Origin: Ophioderma brevispina
Lineage: Eukaryota; Echinodermata; Ophiuroidea; Amphilepidida; Ophiodermatidae
Length of the DNA: 64,000 bases
Direction: 5' to 3'
NCBI GenBank assembly: GCA_023653785.1
Contig: JAMKCH010078667.1
Location: 33,726 to 97,725, forward strand
Shown piece after piece: positions 1 to 12,700 of the stretch (position 1 is the first letter of the stretch; every line of letters begins with the position of its first letter). The notes beneath the pieces are model-generated. The model was not told the DNA's origin. It ran no database searches and saw only the letters and a list, made by a program, of their open reading frames with translations. A program made the position numbers and the translations under genes.

Positions 1-855
1 TACAGTTTACGTAGTAATGGTCTTGGGCGGTAACATTTAGCCATCCGCCAACAGGCTCATCTAATAGATTGGCCATTAACACTCTAGCCTTTTATTATCT
101 ATCTCTATGGAACATACAGACTAAATCAAGAAATTGAAAATATCCCTCCACAATAATGCTACTATCTCTAACAAAGTTCAGGTTGTTCTAGCATTAACTC
201 AAATCTACTATAACAATTTACGAGCAATACCTAGACCTAGAGACTTGTAGAATATTTGTCACTTGGCTTTATGAGTTGTAGGTAATGGCTAACAAATTAT
301 TGTACACAAAAGGGAAAGTGAGCATTAACCACATCTTGTAAAAATAAGATTCTAATCTCATTCCTAAAACATCCTCAAAATCAAAAGGTCAGCCAAAATT
401 GTGCCAATGTTAACTCAAAAAACCTGCTCCCAAATATTTGTGCGCAAAGTCGGACCAGCAAAAACATGTGTACATGTTGTTGTACTTTACATGTTTGAAC
501 TAATCCACCGCTTTTGCTAATCCCGGCCAAATTGATTAAAACAGAAACATGCCGTTTTGTCACAAGTAGTTATTTCATGTGAAATCAATACAACATGGGG
601 TTGTTGGAAGTGGCTAATGAGCCTCTCCTGGTATCGGTTAGGCTTTTGCAGCACGGGGTCGCCTGTCAGAAGCGGGTCTGCGTTCTGACAGTCCGTGGCA
701 GAGTTCAAAAGGACACCTTTGACTCAGAGTAGTTTGGATCGCCCTACCAATTACTGGACAAAAGATATATAAGAGTGCTTTAGGCAATAAAACCCAGCAT
801 TTATGCTGATTTTTATCAGGCTCTATGACAGGCTCAGAACAATAAGTTGTGCATT
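1..855. other. No gene recognised
   Basis: Short chance ORFs only. A small perfect hairpin, CTGTCAGAA...TTCTGACAG, lies at about 662-691. Confidence 0.6.
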
Positions 856-990
856 TCGAGGGTTTAGTGCAAGAAGGCCCCATCTGAAATAGCTGCCACA
901 TGTTAGATTTGACAGGTATAACACTTAATAAGAACACAACTGACAAATGGTAGCTATTGCAGATGGGGCCTTCTTGCACTAAACCCTCGA
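856..990. mobile_element. Foldback element with 46-bp arms
   Basis: The left arm (856-901) begins TCGAGGGTTTAGTGCAAGAA and the right arm (945-990) is its reverse complement with about four mismatches over 46 bp. A 43-bp spacer separates them. The arms also contain GGCCCCATCTG. No ORF is involved. Target duplication is not evident. Confidence 0.75.
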
Positions 991-2884
991 TTTATTGCTA
1001 GTAAAACGTCTGGAGTCTGAAAGTGGGATTTGTAAAACCATCTCGGTAATAACATTTTTGGATTTGTTACAAATCAATTTTCCATGGAGAAACTTAATAA
1101 GTGAGACTCTTAATTGATTTAATGGCTTAAAAAACGGCCCTACAAACCTTTGAGTTGGCTACGATTTGGGTCACACATTTTTTTTTGAAATCTTTGCTTT
1201 GTTATACCTCTGGCTTTATGCAGCAAATACATAAATAATAAAAAAATCTCATTATATTTCACCCTTGAGTTGTGATAAAATCTACTTCTAAATTAGGGCA
1301 CGTGAAATGCTTGCTGCTGGTAACAACTGAATGATGACGGTATATGTATAGCCGGTTACACATCGGGTTACTTGTATGCCCTTCTCTTCATAACGACTTG
1401 TTTTTGACACTGACAAATCAGTAATTTTTCGGGACCAATATTTAACTCAAAGGGATGGACCCTTGGAATGTAGGGTGCTAAGAGAGAGTTTTTGGTACTT
1501 AGTAGTTTCCTGTTATGTGTGGTTATCTCCAATAACCCAAATGATTAAAATTGTTGCTCAATGAGGCCATATTCAGCCTACCGTATTAATCAGATTTACC
1601 ATCATCAGTTAATATGAACCCAATATACAGAACCCTGCACTATCCTTTTGTTTTGTCTTCTATTAATTTTTTCTTGTTTCTGTAAAGGAGGGGTGCAATG
1701 CTTCCAAGGCTTGGGTTAAGAAAGTGGGAGTCATTTAGAGAGTTAGTTTTTTAAACCACACAGTTTCTGTATATTTATTGCAGAAAAATAGGAAGATCAG
1801 CTTTGGCAAGAGTGGCATCAAGAGAACGAAGAATACATATTTTGTTTTTCATCCTCATGATGCAATATCCAAGAGATAGTATCACCAATGATGATAGCGC
1901 AAGATCGTTAATTTGGATCGATGTAGAGATTATGACAGTTATAGTGCTGGGCCTCTTCAATAACACCGGCGTTTTTTGCTTCTAATTGGTTTTAAATATA
2001 GTTCAATGCCTCAACGACCGTCCCTGCCCTTACCCAACCCAAGTAATCCGCTTTGCAATGCACAAAAAAGGGAACCTCTTCTTAAAGGTGCACCAAGGAT
2101 TTGGGGCATCCATATATTGGTGCCTGTGTAGTGATTTCATATAGATAAAAGACCCCCTTGGTATTTGGCTACCGAAATGCCTTGAAAATGAAAACAAAGG
2201 CGATTTTGATTTGCTTATTTCAATATAAAACATAATCTGAATTTAGTTATTTGCTCCTCTAGTAAAGTTAGAAATGTTACAATTTTTTCAAAAAATAATT
2301 CTCAGCGTAATTCTTTCACACAGTGATATTTTTGATAGAAAGCTTTATGTTAGTGCAGAAACCAAGAATTTTCACTTTTTTAATGGGACACCTTTTATTT
2401 GAAATCTCTCATTGCACCTTTAAATACCACACTGGTAAGTAAACAAAACAGACAGTAGGTCTACTGGAAAATTCTCAGAAAAGCTTTGAAAATAATCTTT
2501 CCGATGTAAGTCAGCAAACAACGGTTCAAAACACAGACAAAGGCACTGATTAGAGAAAGCCAATAAGAAAGAGAACAGTATGACAAATTATGGCTGTTAG
2601 ATCAAAGAGGTTATCATGATGGCTGTAAACATATACCAGGAGGAAGCATGGAATTGGGTCTGTGACAAGGAAGCTCAAACCTTCTGCAGTCATCACAATA
2701 CATGACGTTTGCCTCACACGGATCATTACTAAGTTATAGTGTACGCTTGGATACATACAAAAAGAGGTGGTAATTATACCAAGACTTACTGAACTATACA
2801 CATGCACAAGGGATAAAAGTGTGATGAGAATTATATGAAAAAGACCTTTGGAAGATGTCAAAAGTTCCTTAAAGCAATAAAACA
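991..2884. other. No gene recognised
   Basis: AT-rich sequence with ORFs up to 112 codons (2550-2888, minus) that look like AT-rich hydrophobic shadows. No splice-supported or family-matching frame. Confidence 0.55.
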
Positions 2885-3995
2885 GCATATTTTTTGAGGA
2901 GCAACCCTAGTGTCAAAATTTTTATATTTCTGCACAGTTATTGTTGGCAATGCTCTGGGAAACTTCGAACGAGAATGTAAAAATGCGTATTTTATCATAA
3001 ACTAAGGATTTGGTAATTAGAATGGGGAATATCCCAGATTGTACTTAATGCAGAGGCCGTCCATGATGAAAATAGTGCCACCTCAAAACATATAATCTCT
3101 AACTGACTTGCCTGAACCAATAAAAAAACAATGGATGAGCGTAGACACGTACACGGCACTTTTTCCCGGTTATTCATATTGGAAGGACGTTCCAGCAGCC
3201 GTGAATTATTATCGGAGATCTCCGATATTAATATTCTAATTACAATCCTTCATTTGCGACACATAGGACTTTCGAGCTTAACCATTCACAGGTATAGTTT
3301 AATAGACCAGTACCAATGCAACCGTTTTGTAAAATTCTCATTTTTTTTTTTTTGAAAAATTGGGGGCAACCTCTTCAAAAAATTATTGAAGGAACCATGG
3401 TAATTAGACGACATCTCAATTATTTTTAAAAAATGATATTGCTATGTATGGTCACTAACATCACTAGATATGCAGGACAAATAGTGGCATTATTTGGATG
3501 TGATATCAGAAGACGTATAGTGATCTAGTTCTTTGGAGTATGTTCATTCTGCATATTTGCCCCATACCATATTTTAAAGCATAATGGCATTTTTTTAAGA
3601 GTGCCCCCAATTTTTAAATTTGAGATTTTGCACAATTATGTTAGTATTTGTCTAGTAATGATACTGACAAGGACAGTGTTTTTAAAAAATGCGTATTTGT
3701 CCATGAAAGAAACCATTGTGTAATTAGAATCGTCGCCCTGATTGTAATTTTATGGTGGAGATGGAAACGGCAAATTTTGTTCATTATGGAAGATCGAAGA
3801 CACATATATGGTGAAACTGCCCCGGTATTTCATATTAGAAGGACGTTTCCAGCAGCTGTTGAATTGTTATCGGGGATCTCCGATATTATTCTAATTTAAA
3901 AATTCCTTCTTTTGTTACACACAGAGAATTTCAAGCTCTACCATTCACAGGTATAGTTTCCTAGCCAACTACCAATGCAACTGCGCACAAATATC
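2885..3995. repeat. Diverged tandem duplication, period about 630 bp
   Basis: The block at about 3120-3330 (CATATTGGAAGGACGTTCCA, ATCGGAGATCTCCGATAT, CCATTCACAGGTATAGTTT, ACCAATGCAAC) recurs at about 3775-3985 with the same order of motifs. AAAAATGCGTATT before each block also matches (2979 and 3686). Both copies keep the palindrome ATCGG-GATCTCCGAT. A fragment (GGGGCACTTTTTTAAGAGTG) near 4012 echoes the intervening sequence. Short ORFs here are incidental. Confidence 0.75.
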
Positions 3996-4394
3996 AAAAT
4001 ATCTGGAAAATTGGGGCACTTTTTTAAGAGTGCTATTATTGCTTTTAAGCTATTTTGCCAAATTGTTAATTTCTAGATTAGATGCAACATAAGCCAATTA
4101 GTTAAGCTCAATACATATTCTTTTTATGGTTCCTTTAAGTACTAACATTTTCTAGGTTAATGAGGACATAAAAATATTGTTTTTGGATAAGGTCACCTCA
4201 TCATGTCTTTATCAGCTGCATTTCACAATCATAATGCACTATGGGATTAGTTTCAAACCTCCTCTGGACAGTGATGCCAGTCACTCTTCTCAAAAACCCT
4301 GAAAACCTGTGATTGCCCACGCAGCGAGGGGGTATACCCATGGCCGGGCGCGGGGGTTGAAGGGGCAGCACCCCTGAAACTGCCTTTGTTTGGT

Positions 4395-4690
4395 CCATAA
4401 GCCAGTCTGTCTGCATGGAAGCTTGAAGCTAAGTGGACTGTTGGACCCAAACATCAACAAAGCTACATAATGGGCAGTTAGATGGTCGCCTAGGAGCTTA
4501 TCAGAGGCATAAGTCATAAACTTTTAGTTTATACTTGAAGCAAGTAGGTGGGAGAAAAATAAGTCCATAAGCCAGTCTGCCTGCATGGAAGGCACTTGAA
4601 GCTAAGTGGACTGTTGGACCCAAACCTTAACAAAGCTCCATATCAGGCAGTTAGGAGGTCGCCTAGGAGCTTATCAGAGGCATGGGTCTA
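4395..4690. repeat. Tandem duplication, period about 170 bp
   Basis: CCATAAGCCAGTCTG-CTGCA through GTGGACTGTTGGACCCAAAC and GTCGCCTAGGAGCTTATCAG appears at 4396-4512 and again at 4565-4682. A GC-rich 50-bp stretch (about 4320-4375) precedes the first copy. Confidence 0.85.
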
Positions 4691-7637
4691 AACACTTTGT
4701 CTATTTTACTTTAAGTGGAGACTAAAATCATAGATTAAAAATTATAGGAACAAGCAGTCACTGGAACAAGATTGAATTTTCTTCTGAAAGTATCATGAGA
4801 GTGATGCATTTTAATACCTTCAGAAAAGTATTACTAACTCTTTCAAAACTGGTCATTTACTATTTCAACCCAACTGCAGTAATATGAGAAGAAAACAAAG
4901 ATATTTAGAGCCTAGAAATAAAATCATTGAAGATTCCCTTTTCCTTACTGGTATTGTTGAATAACACTGCCGCGATCGTTAATCACAGAACAGTCTCTTA
5001 CACAATAATACCACTGCGTTTGATGACAATGGGCTATCAATGGAAAGGCACAAAATCAAATGCTGGTATCAGTGAAAATCGTCGGGAATGTAAGTCAGGT
5101 TTTTAATCACTTGATTTTGCTTCCGATTTGTGAAGTTTCCTGGTCACTTTTGAAGAAAAATTCTCATTCAAAAGGTGGGATTATTATAGATAAAATGTCA
5201 GAACTTTATTGGTCAAATATTTAAGGATTTTTCTGGCAAATTATTTCACTTTTTCCATCTATTTTCTTTATTTTTTTGAAGTCGCTTGATATATCCAGAA
5301 ACGGTATTCAGCCGTTTTTTAGCACTTTTAATGACTCGAAAAAAAGAAAAATACGGCAAAATTGTACTACTAATTACACGAGTTGGCAGGTATACATTAC
5401 GCTACTTTTACTTCTACAAAAAATCCCTAACATGAAGCCCTTGATCTCCGGTTTTCTGCATATTTAATCCTTCAAAAATATAAACGGAAAAATCCCGATT
5501 CTTTTTCCTGTAGATTAAAAAAAACGGAATTCCGGGAAAAACCAGAAGACTGGCATCTCTGTCTGGATCACATGCAACTCTAGAAATAATAACATCAAGA
5601 ATGTTTTGAGATGCAGTGGAGAATGCAGTCCCAGGTCAGCTCATGCATAATTTAACCAGCACTTCCAGTCATATATCTAGTCATGAATGAGAGGAATTGG
5701 TGTAGGTTTCTTGAAGGATATGCATAGCTTTAACTCCATTCTGTTAAGGCTTATTTATTTTACTGAATCTTGGTAACTAAGGCAACTCTGCACAAAAAGT
5801 AACATATGGATCCTGTACAAGAATTTTTAAGGAAGTCAAGAATTAGATTAATTTTTTTGTCAGGTTGGTAAATGCTGCATTTGGATCCAAACAAATTCTG
5901 AATATATGAAATAAGAGCTGCATGCAATAGTTGGCCCACAGCATAGTCGTTTTATAATACCATAAAACGGTTCTGCATTATTAGGGACAACTTAACACCA
6001 TCAACTTTTTGTCTCATTACCATAAAATTGGGTGTCATATAATTCTTATGATTATCATCTCTTCAGCAACCAGAGTTGATAACTGCCTTACATTTGTGAG
6101 CAATAGACCAGTGCATCAATGTCAGAAACAGTTTGTTTGGTACTTTTTTAAACAAAATGTGGGCAAAACCTTAGCGTAACTTTACAAAGGTCAATATTGT
6201 ATCCTTTGAAGGCTGTCTACTGTTATATGGCCTCCATTTTTCTGATTAAAAATATTATTTTCTCAATTTTATTTGAGAAAAGATTTCTCACGGGAAAAGT
6301 ACTTTGTTTACTATAAAAGAGAGAAAGGGGAATATCCCTAGTTTGTTTTTGCATGGTGCACCTGTTGTTGACAACTAGACAGGAAGTGGGGAATTCCCCA
6401 AAATGTAAACTTAGAAACTGAGTCAACTTGTTTATGCTTTGAGATCAAAACATTGTAAGATCAGGGAATTTCCCCATAGAGTTATATATGTGAAGTGATG
6501 TAATTCAGATGAAGTAATTTATGTGGATTTCAATTGGTCAGCTAGTGCAAGGTTATGTTTTTGCATGATTCTGTAGGTAATATCTATTTTAAGACTTGGG
6601 AACTTTATGAAATATTGTGTATATATGAAGGAGAACTTGGCCAGAAGATTTGTCAGCAGTTGTAATCAGCTATACAGTATGGTTATAGCTAGTTTTATCT
6701 ACAATAATGGTAGATTTATGCTCCACACAGTGCCAGGATTTATTATATTTTCAATTCCATGTGAGCAGAGTGCTGTAATTATTCTGTCGTCTTTGAAGCC
6801 GAAAGTGCTGGGAATCAAAATAGGATTCCAAATTGTGGACAGATAGAAATCGTGGTGATTATCCTGGACTGATATACTGTGGAATATTAGTGTCGTCGAG
6901 GGGCTTATTTAACCCTGTCGTCTTGAACTGCTGGACAAAAGTTACCTTCAAGACTGAGAAGATTCCAATGGAATATTACCTGAGGATTTATAATTGTGAC
7001 TTTGCATGCTGTCATTTTGAAGTCTTCGCTGTGAGGACATATCATCGTTGGAACTGCAATGCCTCTTTGGACATTAAGTATCAGTCATATAAATGTGTGT
7101 AAATTTCCAAATATATGTAATGTTTTGGACATACCAAATTCTTGAACCAATTACAAATTCATTAAAATTGTTATATTATATAAATTCAGATCATATGTAC
7201 ACAAGGCTCATTTATTAGGTTTGAAAGGTATCGACCTTAGACGCCTACAAGACGACATAACACTACATCTTCATGTCTTAAAAAACATCAGCAAAAATAA
7301 CTTAAGTCCACTTGGAAATACAAATTTGTAAGTAAGTTATTCAATGTGAAACCCATATTGCCAATATGGAAGATTTTTCCTAAATCTTGAAATAAAAATT
7401 TCTTATTCTCCCTAGCAATTTGCAAAAGATCCATGTTCTTGGCACAAATTTGCTGTCATATTCGAATAACAGCAAAACACATCAACAAGGTCAGAACATA
7501 GGCTCATATCTTAAACATGACTTTGAAAAGCTGCTGAGACAATTTTCATTCATTACATCAATTTAAACATCAACCTACAATGATATGACACACATGGTGC
7601 AATTCTGCAGCTATACCTGGGACATGCTCAAAGTGTC

Positions 7638-7638
<1 letters not shown>
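4691..7638. other. No gene recognised
   Basis: AT-rich, with a small palindrome CGTTTTATAATACCATAAAACG at about 5949-5970 and the weak ORF pair at 6607-7102. Otherwise nothing supported. Confidence 0.5.
6607..7102 (+). other. Two overlapping unassigned ORFs (79 and 89 codons)
   Basis: Frames at 6607-6846 and 6833-7102 overlap by 14 bases in different phases. The second is cysteine- and aromatic-rich (NCDFACCHFEVF, RTYHRWNC). Related short motifs (GTCGTCTTTGAAGC, GTCGTCTTGAACTGC, GTCATTTTGAAGTC) recur at about 6788, 6917 and 7011. This suggests a degenerate local repeat, not a gene. No family recognised. Confidence 0.15.
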
Positions 7639-7679
<41 letters not shown>

Positions 7680-7693
7680 TTTTTTTTTTTTTT
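7639..7693. repeat. Poly-T tract (about 54 nt, one G interruption)
   Basis: An almost pure T run. The following 100 bp is AT-rich. It could be the reverse-strand tail of a retroposed sequence, but nothing recognisable lies upstream on the minus strand. Confidence 0.9.
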
Positions 7694-8740
7694 AAAGTTT
7701 TAAGAAAATTTCTGGAATTTTATAATAACAAAGTTTACAATAAGAAACATTATAATAACATATTAAGTTTTGAGAAAAACCATAAAAAAGTCAACTAGAA
7801 ATGATTAAAATCCTCTATAAACACAGCCACAGGAAGTCCACTGCACCATTTTATTTCCTTAGGGCTGCACAATTGAGGTCCCAACTGCTACCAGTTGAAC
7901 ATTTATCATCTTTTATACCAGTCAGACGGCTTCAATCACAGTGTCTGAAATGTTAACACGGTAGATGACTTTACGACGAGATAAGTGGGTAGGTTATCTC
8001 CTCACCTGGATGACTAATATGTAAAAACAGGTGATTGTAAGACAATAACAAATGCAATTACATACGCAATAACAATGACCATTGGTTTCATGTGTACAGA
8101 CAGACCTCTAACGACCATTTGAACTTTGGTTGAACTGCAAAGCTGGGGACCAATATACCAAGAGAAGTGAAAGAAGAGCACTGTAGACTTTTAATCCTCA
8201 TAAGCATGAAATTTAATGTTTTTACTTTAGGGAGTTTCCTTAGAGAGAGAACTGGGATTTAAGTTTGATATGTGAACATTGATCACATCGAACAGACTCT
8301 CTGCCATAATTTCTTTTCTCGCGTCACGAACTAGGCCCGAATTCCCGTAGATAGAAACCATGACACGCACAACGGAAATACCTAGATTGTGTTAGGCATA
8401 GTACCTTGCGCACGCGCATGTAGATGCCTATTCAGAAAAGGAATTGTGACGGGAACTATAGACAGTGTGCCTCCTATTTTCAGCACGCACAACTGTTAAG
8501 CAGGGGAACATTGGGAAAATTGTAGTCATGGTAGTGAGAAATTATGTTCTTCTTTACATGATATTAATAGATTTTACAAGGATTTTGTTGATGAAAGAGC
8601 CGCCTCACAGGATAAAAATAGGCGGACGATGGATGCCTCGTTTGTTGATTTGTGAGAAAACACTTCTTGTAACAGTTTGAAGCCCTAAATCCAAATTCTG
8701 GACAGTGATTCGTGCTGTGTACTAGTTACCAATATCGAGG
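7694..8740. other. Region upstream of the signal-peptide ORF
   Basis: Somewhat more CpG-containing at 8310-8460 (CTCGCGTCACG, TTGCGCACGCGCATG) than its surroundings. If the ORF at 8746 is a real first exon, this could hold its promoter, but no TATA box or initiator is convincing. Confidence 0.3.
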
Positions 8741-8745
8741 GAACC

Positions 8746-8934
8746 ATGGAGTTCAACTCCACTGCAAGGAATTTTTTGCTGTTTATTATTGTCTCACTTA
8801 GCATACAACATATCATTCAGTGCTCAGATACTGTCCCAAGGAGGGCCAAGGTTCCAGGACGACATGGGACAGCCAAGGGTTTACACCCTGCTCTTACAAA
8901 AAATGCTGAAAATTGGACTGTTACATGGTGTTTC
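8746..8934 (+). CDS. Candidate first exon of a secreted or membrane protein (signal peptide ORF)
   Basis: The ATG at 8746 has a strong start context (GGGAACCATGG). The frame begins MEFNSTARN and continues into a hydrophobic run (FLLFIIVSLSI) followed by QHIIQC-SD, which is the shape of a cleavable signal peptide with a likely cut after Cys-28. It continues through a basic stretch (PRRAKVPGRHG). Possible donors are CCAAG/GTTCCA at 8851 and TTTC/GTAAAT at 8935; which is used is unknown. The open frame runs to a stop at 9085-9087, but sequence from about 8930 belongs to an interspersed repeat also found at 61960, so the native exon probably ends before it. No family is recognised and no downstream exon was identified. 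Chance ORF is the alternative. Confidence 0.35.
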
Positions 8935-9780
8935 GTAAATGAGGGTGCCAGTAGACTTGGTGTCCGTTTACTAGTGCATTTTGTTTATTTAAATTTAACA
9001 ATGAAGATATGTATTCAAACTTCTAAATTCCATTTAACTTACAGGCATTTGCATCTAATTTTCAGATTATATAATATGAAACATTAACTCATTAACTTTT
9101 TAATTTATGTATAAATTAAAGGTGACATTTCCCGTGTAAATGGGACACTCATGCCTGTGACATGAAATAAAAAAGCCTAACATTGTGTAAATGGTTTTAA
9201 TGTGCATCAACTTGAAATATATGGTATATTGCTCTGATTTATTATAACGCAAACACATAAAGCTTTCATACATACTAAATCTGACTGTTTTGGTAATTAG
9301 CCAATCAATTATATCAATGCATCAATTATTTCCCGTGAAACAAAACCCCAAAATTTTAAAATTGAACCAAAATTTTCACGTTTACTATGGGAACCAATTG
9401 TTTGTTCTAGAACTGAATGTAAGTGGACCTGCTAAAGTTCATTGCAATTGCTTGCATACGTACTTCATGCTAGTATCACCAAAGTTTTTAAAGACATTGT
9501 ATCTAAAACCTTTTAAATTTTGAAGATCCTGTGGTGATCGGTGGGTCCCCGTGTAACGGACACCAAATGGTGTCACGCTACACTGTGGCCTGAAAACATT
9601 GGTTTTATGCAGGCCTGACCATTTGTACTATTAATCGTATTGTGCCCCCTCAAATAACCAATGTACATATAAAACTCTACACAATCACATATTAATGAAA
9701 TGCGTTAAAAAATCGAAAAATGGTTGGTGTCCCATTTACAGGGGCACCGCATGCCGTTTTATTGCAATATTTTTAAGTTT
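8930..9780. repeat. Interspersed repeat with internal inverted motifs (copy 1)
   Basis: From about 8930 (GTGTTTCGTAAATGAGGGT) this matches 61966 onward. Within it GGTGTCCGTTTAC (8960) recurs inverted as GTAACGGACACC (9554), and CCGTGTAAATGGGACAC (9132) recurs inverted as GTGTCCCATTTACAGGG (9727). This suggests a DNA transposon relic with nested inverted segments. No transposase is seen. The pieces inside are AT-rich with short chance ORFs (for example 9290-9523). Confidence 0.55.
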
Positions 9781-12700
9781 TTTAAGTACTTTTGACTAAT
9801 TTGATTTTTATTTAACGAGGAATGGGATTATCAAATATTGATCAAGAAATTATTGAGAAGCTCCTTAAATGTTTTGTCCTTTTTTCTCTCAAAATGTCAC
9901 AAGTGGCCCCCTAATTTCCGCACACCCACATGAAGGCGTGATTCTCTCTGTACAGGGGACCGACAGCTTAATGACCCCTCCGAAAGACAGGATATTCTTG
10001 TGGTTTATGTGCCCAAATCCAAACGAACATGGGGGAGAATTGTATTCCAGTTTTATCAATAGTTCTTATTAATCAATCCAGAATTTAGTGCCTGACTAAA
10101 TCCCGTAAGTGGACCTCCTGCCCGAAAAGTCAAGATCCTAACCCTTATTCATGTGATCTGAGCGAGGTCATGTATGGGCTGTGGCATCACCCATGGCTCG
10201 CTAGAATCAAATCACCAATTTGGCTTGTGGTTTGCATTTTGTATTACTGTATTTTTTAAAATTAATTTGGACGTGTCACATAGAAGGAAGCATGACGCCT
10301 CTGCACCCCTTCTAGGATCTTTCGGCATCAAGTCAAGACTCTTTAGGACCATGGTCCGATCGCTATACCTCGTCCCAAACCCCCAGATTTGACTGGAGTG
10401 GTCAAAAGTTTGGTATCTAAAGAAGCAACGTTGTTTTTTAATTTACAACCCTGGGAATCTTAGAGCTAAAGGAATGTGGTTTGGAAGTTATGAGGCAATA
10501 TGTGCCCCTTTCGGTCACCAATATTAATTTACACAGTGACTCTATGGGATTTATAAATTCCGTTTTGGCTCTCACATCAAAACAATGTGAAATTTCAGTG
10601 CAAAACTTTATAGATGGGGTGTTGGGTGAAGGCCCTTCGATCAAGATGAAAACTTATATATTAAATCAGGTCATCCCCCTGTAATAGTTTTATCTTCAGT
10701 TATCAACTGTTAACAACTGCTAACCAGATTTGGAGTTGACGTCAACCAAAAAATAGTGATACTTATCGTTTCATGATGAGATACTCTTTTTACATCAATA
10801 TAAGCATGTGTAAAAAAAACGAGTCTTCATATTACCTAGTTATATTTAAAATGTCTATCGCTGTCTGGGAAAAATAAAAAATTTCCCCCTGACATTTTAT
10901 ATACCTGATACCCTCTGTTTTAACAGGATAGGCATAAGGGCTTTACCAAAGGGAGGCAAGCGCCATCTCTCTGGTCAAAGTCACCCCTTATTATACATAA
11001 CTGTCTGTAAATGTTCCACCTCAATAAATGCCCTCAATAATTTTAAACAAAATATTACTAAATATACCAAAAATCATGCCCACACGTGCAAGTATACTGA
11101 GAATTAACAATCGCAAAATTGGTGGCATATTGCCACCTTAAACAGCTAAAATATTGGCAAAAATTGCTCATTTTTGCCAAAGTTGGTGATTTTTCGCACA
11201 TTTGTTCTTCGGGGGTGTTGGGTGGTCCTAAAAATAATTGGGGGCAATTCCCCCAAGCCCCCTTGCGCCGCCACTGTCTTCATGTCAAGATTAGCTGAAT
11301 AAAAAATTAACATATGACCCTGCAACGATTTAACAAAAGACACGTAAATAACAGTGGCAGACCCACCCACACCTGCGTGGTTCCTTACCAAAAATTTGAT
11401 TTGACTTTCCTCACACCATCACCATGCAATTAGTTTCAACAAATTCACATTTTCTGAGCCCAGTGGGGTCGGCAAGAACCAAATTCGGGTCAAATTTCCA
11501 GCTTATGTTTTGAAACGAACAGAGGCCATACAACATCTTCAAAAGATTTGCTTTGGTCCCTGTAGCTTTAGTGGTTCCAACTGGTGCGAATTAGGTAACC
11601 GTACAATTCTGACGCCCTTGGGTGTCTGGTAAGAAAGTTTATCTTATCCCATAACTAGGGATAGATCACACAAACCAATGAAGTGTTTTTGTTTCCATAG
11701 ATTTGAGGAATTCCTGGTGTGGCACAGTAACGGTAAAAAAAATAAGTCTGGAGTATTTAAAAATCCTAATAGGCCATTGCTCCTTTCAAACTTTTCACCT
11801 AATCACTAAACACCATGCTAATTTATTTTTCCCCTAATTCCTGATTTAGTCTTTACTTTCACCTAATTCTTAATTCGCACTTGAAAAAAGCTTTAATCCA
11901 GGAAACGGATATGTGTCACCTTTCTCCGTATTGTCCAGTAATCTTACCTAAGCATGTCATAGACTTTGGTTTCTGGACTCTTGGTTGATTGTTCATGGTC
12001 ACACATGTGTTTGATTGTCTTAAATCATGTTTGTGTATCTCCTGAATTCGCTGATGAAGATCATGTTAGAATAAAACTGTTGCAGGTTCAACTGGTCACT
12101 CTGAACTTTTGGAAGGAGCCATGATCACAGTGATCCCAACATAACAAAACCTACGTCATATTCATAATTCGGAACCAGGTGTCATGAGCCAGGCTTGAAC
12201 CAGTACCAATGGATACTAAAGTGCTCTTCATTATGAAATTGGGGAAACATTTTTCCCTTCTGTAGAGTACTGGTATAATAGGGAAATGTTTCAAAGTATA
12301 AACTGCATTTCGTGCTTGTCTTAGAACCAAAGTAACCTTTATGGTTCAAGTTAGCCTGCAACCATCCCAAGCCTTTTAAACTTTGCAAGGTACCCTGATG
12401 CTCAAGATGCCCGGTAAGTTGAGAGCATTTAGTTTGAAATTCATAGAATTTATCAGACATTTTGTACTGGCGTCCCTAAGCTTGATACAACAAAATGAGA
12501 TCCTTGTAATCTTGCAATGAAATAACACGCTCACGGAAAAAGAAATTTAAGACAACTTTTTTTAAATGCTCAGTACAGGGGACCCTGCTTTAACTTGATG
12601 CAATGATACCATCTCTTCAGGGATTTACCAGGGCACTATACATAGTTGTTCTACGGGGTAATTTTGAATATCACAAACCTCTTCCCTATTTTTATGGACT

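Noticed and set aside
639..979. A 113-codon minus ORF
   Set aside because: It runs through both arms of the foldback element at 856-990 and has no other support.
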